A model generated the notes under the pieces. The model was not told the origin of the DNA. It made no database searches and was given only the letters and a program-made list of their open reading frames with translations. A stretch of 6,426 nt of DNA from Gammaproteobacteria bacterium (lineage in GTDB: Bacteria; Pseudomonadota; Gammaproteobacteria; Pseudomonadales; Azotimanducaceae): positions 1 to 6,426 of the forward strand of contig JABIVN010000588.1 of the NCBI GenBank assembly GCA_018667205.1, given 5' to 3'. Below are positions 1 to 5,556 of this stretch, in pieces. The translations under genes and the position numbers were made by a program. How positions within the stretch are numbered: the first letter of the stretch is position 1; each line of letters starts with the position of its first letter.

Positions 1-229
1 CATTTTATCCGTTCAGGCTCAGGACACCTTTGGTCGCCTATTATCAGGCAGTATAACCTTCACTTTTTTTGTGTACGTGTTTGTTAACATGGGCATGGTG
101 AGCGGCATCCTTCCAGTAGTAGGGGTGCCCTTGCCTTTTGTGAGCTATGGTGGAACTTCGATTCTTACCCTGTTTTTAGGTTTTGGTATTCTGATGTCGG
201 TGCATACTCACCGAAGGATAACGTTGTGA
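1..229 (+). CDS. rodA: RodA, rod-shape SEDS glycosyltransferase (C-terminal 75 residues, 5' end outside window)
   Basis: This is the end of an integral inner-membrane SEDS protein that polymerises peptidoglycan glycan strands from lipid II during cell elongation, working with the transpeptidase PBP2. The frame is open from base 2 and stops at TGA 227-229. Visible features are [11 protein letters not shown], then a hydrophobic segment, the loop [20 protein letters not shown], the SEDS signature SYGGTS, a last hydrophobic helix (about [13 protein letters not shown]) and a short basic tail HTHRRITL. The order of these motifs matches the C-terminus of RodA/FtsW proteins, and the downstream mltB-rlpA-dacA context favours RodA over FtsW. 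The stop overlaps the GTG start of mltB by four bases, suggesting translational coupling. Catalytic residues of the N-terminal half cannot be judged here. Confidence 0.95.
   Translation, partial: ILSVQAQDTFGRLLSGSITFTFFVYVFVNMGMVSGILPVVGVPLPFVSYGGTSILTLFLGFGILMSVHTHRRITL
214..218 (+). promoter_or_regulatory. Ribosome binding site of mltB
   Basis: AAGGA lies seven bases before the GTG at 226, inside the last codons of rodA. It supports this unusual start, which overlaps the rodA stop. Confidence 0.6.
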
Positions 230-1215
230 TTTTTCGAATAATATTTTTGACTCTGTTACTAGTGCCTGTGTCGACTTACGCCGTGGAATACGCGGATAGA
301 GCCGAGGTTCAGGCTTTTGTGAAGGAACTGTCAGCTAAGGAATCCTTAGATGAGGGTGAACTACTCGCAATTTTCAGTCAAGCAGAGTACAAACAGAACA
401 TTATCGACGCGATAACGCGCCCCGCAGAGAGAACGCTAAACTGGGCAAAGTACCAGGACATATTTCTTACGGAACGAAGAACGGTATCCGGTATTGAGTT
501 TATGGAAAAAAACCGGGTAGCGCTTGATGCTGCTTATGAAGTCTATGGGGTGCCGCCAGTTATTGTTACAGCCATTATTGGTGTTGAAACCATGTATGGC
601 AGAATCGCCGGCAACTACCGCGTCCTAGACGCGCTCGCTACCTTGTCCTTCGACTACCCACCGAGGTCCAAGTTTTTTAAACGCGAGTTAGGTGAGTTCA
701 TCCTGCTAGCACGGGAAGAAAAAAAGATAATGACAGAATTAAAAGGTTCCTATGCAGGAGCCATGGGTTTGGGCCAGTTTATTCCCAGCAGTTATCGTGC
801 TTATGCGGTTGATTTTGATGGTGATGGCTTTCGCGACATCTGGAATAATCCTACCGATGCGATAGGTAGCGTCGCCAATTACCTGGCCAGGCACGGCTGG
901 CAGCGCGATCAGCAGATCACTTTTGAGGTCGATGGGACGGATATGCCGGCGGATTTATTCAACGTATCGTTAAAACCGTCAACATCAATCGCAGCGCTAA
1001 GGACACTGGGAATGGCCGATGATTCACGGGGTTTTGAATCAGAGCAGTCTGTCACGCCAATGCGGCTGATGGGGAAACAGGGAGAAGAGTTCTGGATTGG
1101 TCTGAAAAACTTTTATGTCATCACCCGATATAATCATAGCAAGCTCTATGCTATGGCCGTTTTTCAGCTAAGCGAAAGCTTGCGCGAGGCTTCTGGAAAC
1201 GTCCCTGCTCGGTAA
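226..1215 (+). CDS. mltB: MltB/SltB1-family lytic murein transglycosylase B
   Basis: This periplasmic enzyme cleaves the MurNAc-GlcNAc bond of peptidoglycan non-hydrolytically, leaving 1,6-anhydroMurNAc ends. The 329-residue protein has a signal peptide (residues 1-19, ending STYA) followed by the MltB fold. The catalytic glutamate is E121 in IGVETMYGR. Next come [17 protein letters not shown] (129-145), [14 protein letters not shown] (177-190) and [12 protein letters not shown] (196-207), which matches the EF-hand-like calcium loop known from E. coli Slt35. The signal peptide has no lipobox cysteine, so unlike E. coli MltB it is probably soluble, like SltB1, the enzyme I recall at this locus in Pseudomonas. 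The GTG start at 226 overlaps the rodA stop and has a good Shine-Dalgarno sequence. The family call is firm; the choice between the names mltB and sltB1 is not. Confidence 0.95.
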   Translation: MIFRIIFLTLLLVPVSTYAVEYADRAEVQAFVKELSAKESLDEGELLAIFSQAEYKQNIIDAITRPAERTLNWAKYQDIFLTERRTVSGIEFMEKNRVALDAAYEVYGVPPVIVTAIIGVETMYGRIAGNYRVLDALATLSFDYPPRSKFFKRELGEFILLAREEKKIMTELKGSYAGAMGLGQFIPSSYRAYAVDFDGDGFRDIWNNPTDAIGSVANYLARHGWQRDQQITFEVDGTDMPADLFNVSLKPSTSIAALRTLGMADDSRGFESEQSVTPMRLMGKQGEEFWIGLKNFYVITRYNHSKLYAMAVFQLSESLREASGNVPAR

Positions 1216-1221
1216 GTAATC

Positions 1222-1953
1222 GTGTTTTTAAAGCCTTTCATCATTGTCGTGGTTCAATGCAGCCTGCTTGTCGGCTGTGTCATGCCGCCAATTATTAAGC
1301 CTGTCGGCCCTAAACCCAAACTTGGTCCAAATCAGTATGAAGTGTTTGGCCAGGTCTACGAAACCATGCAGGAAAACGTGGGGTATCTCGAGATTGGCAT
1401 AGCGTCTTGGTATGGCAAGAAATTTCATGGTCGCCTGACTGCGATGGGCGAGACCTACGATATGTTTGAACTAACGGCTGCACATAAGGCGCTTCCTTTA
1501 CCGACTGTTGTCAAAGTCACTAACCTTTATAATGGTCGGAGCATAATCGTTCGGGTCAATGACCGCGGGCCTTTTCATGACGATAGGCTCATTGATCTTT
1601 CCTGGGGTGCTGCCAGGGCGCTTGGCTTCGAGAACCAGGGAACGGCACCCGTGGTGATTGAAGCGTTGGATGAAGTCAACCATCCTGAGCTTGGGAAGTT
1701 AAAGCATCCTGAGTCTTACTATCTGCAAGTCGGCGCATTTACCTCTCGAGCCGGTGCGGTGAAGCAACTGAAAGAGGTTAAGCTCGCAGTACCGGAAGGC
1801 GTACCAGCACGCATTCTCACGAGTGAGATAAAAACAGGTGTGCTATATAAGGTCTGGATTGGACCACTGGATGATCAAAAAGAAGAAAACCTGGTGGCGC
1901 TTCGGATTCGTGATCGAAATCTGGGCAAGGCCCTTAGAGTTAAAGTTGAATAA
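1222..1953 (+). CDS. rlpA: RlpA, septal-ring lytic transglycosylase lipoprotein
   Basis: RlpA is an outer-membrane lipoprotein that, in Pseudomonas aeruginosa, cleaves glycan strands lacking stem peptides at the division site. The 243-residue protein starts with a lipoprotein signal and lipobox LVGC (lipidated C19). A double-psi beta-barrel domain follows at about 58-147 (GIASWYGKKFHG, then RVNDRGPF and LIDLSWGAARALGF), and a SPOR domain at about 165-243 (YYLQVGAF to the end) that would bind denuded glycan at the septum. E77 (in MGETYD) and D114 (in NDRGPF) are 37 residues apart, as are the catalytic Glu and Asp I recall for P. aeruginosa RlpA, so the enzyme looks active. The GTG start lies six bases after the mltB stop; no earlier in-frame start exists after that stop, and the ribosome binding site is weak. 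Confidence 0.95.
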   Translation: MFLKPFIIVVVQCSLLVGCVMPPIIKPVGPKPKLGPNQYEVFGQVYETMQENVGYLEIGIASWYGKKFHGRLTAMGETYDMFELTAAHKALPLPTVVKVTNLYNGRSIIVRVNDRGPFHDDRLIDLSWGAARALGFENQGTAPVVIEALDEVNHPELGKLKHPESYYLQVGAFTSRAGAVKQLKEVKLAVPEGVPARILTSEIKTGVLYKVWIGPLDDQKEENLVALRIRDRNLGKALRVKVE

Positions 1954-1965
1954 ACAGACAATGTT

Positions 1966-1971
1966 AAGGAG
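1966..1971 (+). promoter_or_regulatory. Ribosome binding site that fixes the dacA start
   Basis: AAGGAG lies seven bases before the GTG at 1979, an optimal Shine-Dalgarno sequence and spacing. It sits downstream of the in-frame ATG at 1961, so it argues for GTG 1979 as the true dacA start. Confidence 0.8.
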
Positions 1972-1978
1972 ACAATGG

Positions 1979-3157
1979 GTGTCCAAAGGAATAAGAATTT
2001 TCGCAGTCAGTGTGTTACTTGCTCTGGGCTTTGCCGCTCAGGCTGCCCCCGCGATCATTCCCGCCCCACCGCAATTGGCTGCGGAAGGGTATTTGCTGAT
2101 CGATGCCGTTACAGGAACTGCGCTGGTTGAATTCAATTCAAACCAGCGACTGCCCCCGGCGAGCTTAACCAAGATCATGACGAGTTATGTCGCCGCGAAG
2201 GAAATCGAACGGGGGACTATTAGCCTGGATGATCAGGTAGCGGTGAGCATCAAGGCTTGGAGGATGGAAGGCTCGCGAATGTTTATTCAGGAGGGGACAC
2301 AAGTCCGTCTGGAAGACATTCTGCGAGGCATCATCGTTCAATCCGGGAACGATGCCAGTGTTGCTTTAGCCGAACACGTGGCCGGAAGCGAAGAAGCATT
2401 CGCTGACGTCATGAACCAGTATGCAAAGCGACTAGGGATGACAGATACGCACTTTGTCAACGCAACAGGACTGCCTGACGAAAACCATTACACAACAGCG
2501 AATGATCTCGCCAAGCTCACGGTTGCATTGATTAATCAGCTACCTGAACATTACAAAATCTACTCGGAAAAATACTTCACTTACAATGAGATCAGGCAAC
2601 CGAACAGAAACAGACTGTTAATGCGTGATAGTTCCGTTGATGGCGTGAAAACAGGCTATACGGAAGCTGCCGGTTATTGCCTTGTCGCATCAGAGGTTCG
2701 TGGTGAGATGAGACTGCTCTCCGTGGTGATGGGTGCTTCTTCCCAGGAAGGTAGGGCGATGGAAAGTCAGAAGCTTCTTTCCTATGGCTTCAGGTATTTT
2801 GAAACGGCTCACCTTTATCGCGCCGATGAAGCGCTAAGGCAGGTCAGGGTTTGGGGTGGCCAGCATCAGAGCGTAAAACTGGGCCTTACTGCTGACGTTG
2901 TGATGACTATTCCAAAAGGTGTGCGGGATGAAATTCAGGCGGTAACCCAGATTAATAATGAGATTCATGCTCCCGTCGAAAAAGGAGATGAGCTTGGGTC
3001 ACTGACGATCAGTGTGCCAGATAAAGGCGATATCTCGGTGTCACTGGCTGCGTTAAACGGCGTTCAGGAAGCTGGGTTTTTTGCCAGAATATGGGACTCC
3101 ATTCTCCTGTTCTTTGTCAGCATCTCGGGTGGTGACCCCCTTGAGTATCAGTCATGA
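1979..3157 (+). CDS. dacA: D-alanyl-D-alanine carboxypeptidase, PBP5/6 family
   Basis: This low-molecular-mass penicillin-binding protein removes the terminal D-Ala of peptidoglycan stem pentapeptides on the outer face of the inner membrane. The GTG start gives 392 residues and a clean signal peptide (SKGIRIFAVSVLLALG, then AAQAAPA). Active-site motifs are S62-L-T-K65 (nucleophile S62), S122-G-N124 and K224-T-G226 in VDGVKTGYTEAAGYC. The PBP5 C-terminal beta-domain covers about 275-365, and a terminal stretch (about 367-381, FFARIWDSILLFFVS) resembles the amphipathic membrane anchor of PBP5. Length and motif spacing are normal for the family. The frame is open upstream to 1838, inside rlpA, but the strong ribosome binding site and the signal peptide support 1979; ATG 1961 would add only six residues. 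Called dacC at the corresponding Pseudomonas locus. Confidence 0.95.
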   Translation: MSKGIRIFAVSVLLALGFAAQAAPAIIPAPPQLAAEGYLLIDAVTGTALVEFNSNQRLPPASLTKIMTSYVAAKEIERGTISLDDQVAVSIKAWRMEGSRMFIQEGTQVRLEDILRGIIVQSGNDASVALAEHVAGSEEAFADVMNQYAKRLGMTDTHFVNATGLPDENHYTTANDLAKLTVALINQLPEHYKIYSEKYFTYNEIRQPNRNRLLMRDSSVDGVKTGYTEAAGYCLVASEVRGEMRLLSVVMGASSQEGRAMESQKLLSYGFRYFETAHLYRADEALRQVRVWGGQHQSVKLGLTADVVMTIPKGVRDEIQAVTQINNEIHAPVEKGDELGSLTISVPDKGDISVSLAALNGVQEAGFFARIWDSILLFFVSISGGDPLEYQS

Positions 3158-3171
3158 CGTTAACCTTATGA
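3154..3171 (+). other. Five-codon mini-ORF bridging dacA and ybeD
   Basis: An ATG at 3154 overlaps the dacA stop in ATGA (TGA 3155-3157). It opens a frame of five codons (M-T-L-T-L) whose TGA stop (3169-3171) overlaps the ybeD start in a second ATGA (ATG 3168-3170). The geometry is directly visible. That ribosomes use it as a reinitiation relay is inference; the absence of a recognisable Shine-Dalgarno sequence before ybeD is consistent with it. Confidence 0.4.
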
Positions 3172-3428
3172 CAGATCCTAAAATAATCTTTCCCTGCGAC
3201 TATCCTATCAAGGTGGTGGGGGATGTGACGCCGACGTTTCACGCCCAGGTTTGCGATATAGTGGCTAAGCACGATCCTGCAATGACGACCGACAAAATCA
3301 CGCAGAAGACCAGCAGGAAAGGCAACTTTGTATCCATTTCATTCATGCTGGTTGCCCAGAGCAAAGAGCATCTGGATGCGTTGTTTGCTGATCTTAAGGA
3401 AATCGAATCCGTAAGGTTGGTGCTCTAA
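3168..3428 (+). CDS. ybeD: YbeD-like DUF493 family protein
   Basis: This is a small cytoplasmic protein of 86 residues, close to the 87 of E. coli YbeD. Family hallmarks are [11 protein letters not shown] near the N-terminus, the central [11 protein letters not shown] (E. coli has a similar SSKGNYHSVSI) and the terminal VRLVL (VRMVL in E. coli). The YbeD structure is a small alpha/beta fold likened to the regulatory domain of phosphoglycerate dehydrogenase. Its biochemical role is not established. Its position between dacA and lipB matches the conserved order in gammaproteobacteria. ATG 3168 is chosen because upstream in-frame sequence overlaps dacA and adds residues foreign to the family. 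No ribosome binding site is evident, so translation may depend on ribosomes leaving dacA. Confidence 0.92.
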   Translation: MTDPKIIFPCDYPIKVVGDVTPTFHAQVCDIVAKHDPAMTTDKITQKTSRKGNFVSISFMLVAQSKEHLDALFADLKEIESVRLVL

Positions 3429-3429
3429 C

Positions 3430-4077
3430 GTGGGCCAGTCGCTTGTTGTTAAAAACCTCGGCGAAGAGCCCTACACCGAGACCTGGCAAGCAATGAAAAA
3501 ATTCACCGATAGCAGGGAAGCGCACGCGCCCGATGAAATCTGGTTCGTGCAGCATCCGCCTGTTTTTACCCTTGGTCAGGCTGGTAAAGTCGAGCATCTG
3601 TTGACGCCAGGCGATATTCCTGTCGTTCATTCCGATAGGGGGGGGCAGGTGACCTACCATGGTCCTGGGCAACTGGTATGCTACTTACTTATTGATGTCA
3701 GGCGGCGGAAACTTGGGGTTCGCGACCTCGTCACTGCTATCGAACAATCGATTGTCCAACTGATTAAGGCTTACGGTGTCGTCTCTGAATCAAAGCGTGA
3801 GGCTCCAGGTGTTTATGTTGATGGCAGGAAATTGGCGGCGCTAGGCCTGCGTATTCGTAAAGGTTGCAGTTATCATGGCCTTAGCTTGAACGTCGATATG
3901 GACCTTGAACCCTTCTCGAACATTAATCCTTGCGGTTTTGAGGGTTTAGAGGTGATTGACATGAAACGCCTTGGCATCGATCGGTCGATGACAGAGGTGA
4001 TGGAAGCGTTGACGGATATCCTGATTCGCGAAATCGGGTATGATACTGATCCGAAAATGATACTTTTACAAGATTGA
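3430..4077 (+). CDS. lipB: LipB, octanoyl-[acyl carrier protein]:protein N-octanoyltransferase
   Basis: LipB moves octanoate from acyl carrier protein to the lipoyl-domain lysine of 2-oxoacid dehydrogenases and glycine-cleavage H protein, the first step of lipoate assembly in the cytoplasm. The 215-residue protein has [17 protein letters not shown] (42-58), the signature [14 protein letters not shown] (70-83), [18 protein letters not shown] (125-142) with catalytic K134, and SYHGLSLNV followed by NINPCG with the acyl-accepting C168. All key residues are intact. The GTG start lies one base after the ybeD stop and aligns with the E. coli N-terminus. The only purine-rich stretch upstream (TAAGG, 3412-3416) is distant, so translational coupling is likely. 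The codons for R70-G71-G72 form an eight-G run. Confidence 0.97.
   Translation: MGQSLVVKNLGEEPYTETWQAMKKFTDSREAHAPDEIWFVQHPPVFTLGQAGKVEHLLTPGDIPVVHSDRGGQVTYHGPGQLVCYLLIDVRRRKLGVRDLVTAIEQSIVQLIKAYGVVSESKREAPGVYVDGRKLAALGLRIRKGCSYHGLSLNVDMDLEPFSNINPCGFEGLEVIDMKRLGIDRSMTEVMEALTDILIREIGYDTDPKMILLQD
3638..3645 (+). repeat. Eight-G homopolymer inside lipB
   Basis: Codons AGG-GGG-GGG for Arg70-Gly71-Gly72 create an uninterrupted run of eight G in the most conserved LipB motif. It is the longest mononucleotide run I noticed in the window. The frame is intact at this length. Confidence 0.9.
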
Positions 4078-4087
4078 GAACGCACTA

Positions 4088-5050
4088 ATGGTCGACAAGA
4101 ATCGCATGGTCCCGGGAGAGAAACTGAGAGGCGCGGACAAGGTTCGTCGAATCCCTGTTAAAGTCATCCCTACGACCTCCATGTTAAGAAAACCCGACTG
4201 GATTAGAGTCCGTATTCGGGCCAACCCAGAGATCACGCGGATCAAGAATATCTTAAGACGGAGAAAACTGGCATCAGTCTGCGAAGAAGCCAGTTGCCCC
4301 AATTTACCCGAGTGTTTTTCACACGGAACAGCGACCTTTATGATCATGGGTGAAATTTGTACCCGGCGTTGTCCTTTCTGTGATGTCGCCCATGGCAGTC
4401 CTAAAGAGTTGGATCAGAATGAGCCTAGACAACTCGCAGAAGCAGTGCAGGAGATGGGTCTAAATTATGTCGTTGTGACCTCTGTAGACCGCGACGATCT
4501 AAAAGACAGTGGCGCAACACATTTTGCGGAATGTATTTCGAGTATTAGGTTGCTCAACCCTAATACGACGATCGAAGTGTTGGTGCCTGATTTCAGGGGG
4601 CGCATGGATATTGCGGTTGAAATACTGTCAGTTACGCCGCCAGATGTGTTCAATCACAATCTTGAGACGGTGCCCCGTTTGTATAAAAAAGCCCGACCAG
4701 GGGCTGATTACAAGTGGTCCTTGGAGTTGCTCGAGGCTTTTAAATCGAAGAACGCAGATGTCCCTACTAAATCAGGACTAATGCTCGGTCTTGGGGAAAC
4801 CAATGAAGAAGTCATCGACGTTATGAAGGACCTGCGTGCGCATAACGTGGAGATGTTGACGCTTGGGCAATACCTCCAACCCAGTCGTGACCACCTTGCT
4901 GTTGAACGATTTGCACATCCCGAAGAGTTTGATGAACTCGCTCGGGTAGGTAAGGCGTTAGGTTTCCATCACGTGGCGAGCGGTCCGCTGGTCAGATCTT
5001 CCTATCATGCTGATCTGCAAGCGACGGGAGATTTCGTCGCTCAGCATTAG
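4088..5050 (+). CDS. lipA: LipA, lipoyl synthase (radical SAM)
   Basis: LipA inserts sulfur at C6 and C8 of protein-bound octanoyl groups, completing the lipoyl cofactor after LipB. The 320-residue protein carries both iron-sulfur clusters of the family. The auxiliary cluster ligands are C65, C70 and C76 (CX4CX5C in [13 protein letters not shown]), and the radical-SAM cluster ligands are C91, C95 and C98 ([10 protein letters not shown]3CX2C). Other marks are [15 protein letters not shown] (128-142), [12 protein letters not shown] (188-199), [10 protein letters not shown] (229-238), [10 protein letters not shown] (257-266) and the C-terminal RSSYHAD (303-309), whose serine serves as an auxiliary-cluster ligand. 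ATG 4088 lies ten bases after the lipB stop, with GAGAA (4075-4080 region) as a weak ribosome binding site; an in-frame ATG at 4106 is an alternative. Probably the last gene of the operon. Confidence 0.97.
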   Translation: MVDKNRMVPGEKLRGADKVRRIPVKVIPTTSMLRKPDWIRVRIRANPEITRIKNILRRRKLASVCEEASCPNLPECFSHGTATFMIMGEICTRRCPFCDVAHGSPKELDQNEPRQLAEAVQEMGLNYVVVTSVDRDDLKDSGATHFAECISSIRLLNPNTTIEVLVPDFRGRMDIAVEILSVTPPDVFNHNLETVPRLYKKARPGADYKWSLELLEAFKSKNADVPTKSGLMLGLGETNEEVIDVMKDLRAHNVEMLTLGQYLQPSRDHLAVERFAHPEEFDELARVGKALGFHHVASGPLVRSSYHADLQATGDFVAQH

Positions 5051-5057
5051 CAAGTCT

Positions 5058-5090
5058 GCTCGCAAAAGAAATTGGACTGTTTTAGTGAGC
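5058..5090 (+). repeat. Inverted repeat just after lipA
   Basis: GCTCGC (5058-5063) pairs with GTGAGC (5085-5090) with one G-U pair. The stem continues as AAAA/TTTT past one bulged A, closing a loop of about 12 bases. It begins eight bases after the lipA stop and could protect the 3' end of the operon transcript. It lacks a T-run, so it is not a classical terminator. Confidence 0.35.
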
Positions 5091-5151
5091 TATAAACGGC
5101 AAAGCGGGGTGGCGTGCAATCGGTAAAATAGTGCGTGACCTGGTGCTGTGC

Positions 5152-5180
5152 ATCGCCGAAGTGGGTAGATGCTTGGCGGT
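5152..5180 (+). repeat. Weak inverted repeat in the lipA-EF-G gap
   Basis: ATCGCCGA (5152-5159) can pair with TTGGCGGT (5173-5180) through eight pairs, two of them G-U, around a 13-base loop. A competing pairing GCATC/GATGC (5150-5154 with 5168-5172) exists, so the fold is uncertain. Confidence 0.2.
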
Positions 5181-5250
5181 CATCGAAAGAATGCGCCTAT
5201 CGTCATTCACTCCGGATTATAGGGGTTCTGCGTGCCCCAGCAATGTGGCT

Positions 5251-5290
5251 CGGTTGAGTCTCTGCTGCCTTCATCGTTTGGACTCAAGCG
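5251..5290 (+). repeat. Inverted repeat in the lipA-EF-G gap
   Basis: TTGAGTC (5254-5260) and GACTCAA (5281-5287) are perfect complements with a 20-base loop. The stem extends outward by CG/CG after one G-G mismatch. No T-run follows. A small GGGG/CCCC hairpin (5222-5238) lies just upstream. Confidence 0.35.
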
Positions 5291-5373
5291 CGTGTTGGTC
5301 CGGTAGCTGCACATCCCAATAAGCCTGAGTTGTTTGTCCCTTCGTTTTGCCCCCGTTAAGTTGTTATATTTCA

Positions 5374-5422
5374 ATAGGTTAGGTGTCGTCATTTTCCTGT
5401 CTAGTTTTTGCCTAACGCCTAT
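5374..5422 (+). repeat. Strongest inverted repeat upstream of the EF-G gene
   Basis: ATAGGTTAGG (5374-5383) pairs with CCTAAC (5411-5416) and CTAT (5419-5422), leaving GC bulged, for ten Watson-Crick pairs. Two inner G-U pairs are possible around a loop of about 23 bases. It ends about 135 bases before the EF-G start. It may be a leader structure, a protein-binding site or a weak terminator; no T-run follows on the + strand. Confidence 0.4.
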
Positions 5423-5474
5423 AGAATACAGTCAGTTCTTGATATATCATGCGCCCGCGTGAAAGCGCCCCCTT

Positions 5475-5519
5475 TCCAGGGATTTCTCGAAGTTGCATTC
5501 TCTCAAGGCTGCCCCTGGA
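5475..5519 (+). repeat. Inverted repeat in the presumed EF-G leader
   Basis: TCCAGGG (5475-5481) and CCCTGGA (5513-5519) are perfect complements separated by 31 bases. The downstream arm ends 37 bases before the EF-G ATG, so if transcribed it would sit in the 5' leader near the translation start. Confidence 0.3.
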
Positions 5520-5556
5520 CACTCCAAATTGACTGAATTGAACACGAGCCATTGTG

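Larger units (their letters stand above)
5051..5553 (+). other. Intergenic region between lipA and the EF-G gene, no gene recognised
   Basis: About 500 bases without a supportable coding region, tRNA, rRNA or mobile element. Short open frames on both strands have no ribosome binding site and no recognisable protein features. The stretch contains several inverted repeats, listed separately. It should hold the end of the rodA-lipA transcript and the promoter and leader of the EF-G gene, but I see neither a classical GC-stem plus T-run terminator nor a convincing -35/-10 pair. TAGAAT at 5422-5427 is a possible -10, without a good -35. Confidence 0.7.

Noticed and set aside
506..725. Two runs of seven A in mltB (506-512 and 719-725) as programmed frameshift sites
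   Set aside because: The frame stays open and matches the family through both runs, and no alternative product or stimulatory structure is evident.
1838..1978. N-terminal extension of dacA overlapping rlpA
   Set aside because: It would place foreign residues before the signal peptide and overlap the coding end of rlpA; the strong ribosome binding site at 1966-1971 supports the later start.
3081..3167. Longer ybeD starting inside dacA
   Set aside because: The added residues are the out-of-frame reading of dacA and do not belong to the DUF493 family; the 86-residue form matches its usual length.
5222..5238. GGGG/CCCC hairpin as a transcription terminator
   Set aside because: The stem is only four pairs and no T-run follows.
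5140..5290. tRNA or known structured RNA in the gap
   Set aside because: No T-loop consensus such as GTTCGA, no terminal CCA and no cloverleaf pairing found; only isolated hairpins.
5131..5322. Possible 63-residue gene on the + strand in the gap
   Set aside because: No ribosome binding site, unusual cysteine- and serine-rich composition, no recognised motif, and inverted repeats run through it.
5207..5392. Possible 61-residue gene on the - strand in the gap
   Set aside because: Low-complexity of evidence: no ribosome binding site, no hydrophobic or domain pattern, and length expected by chance.
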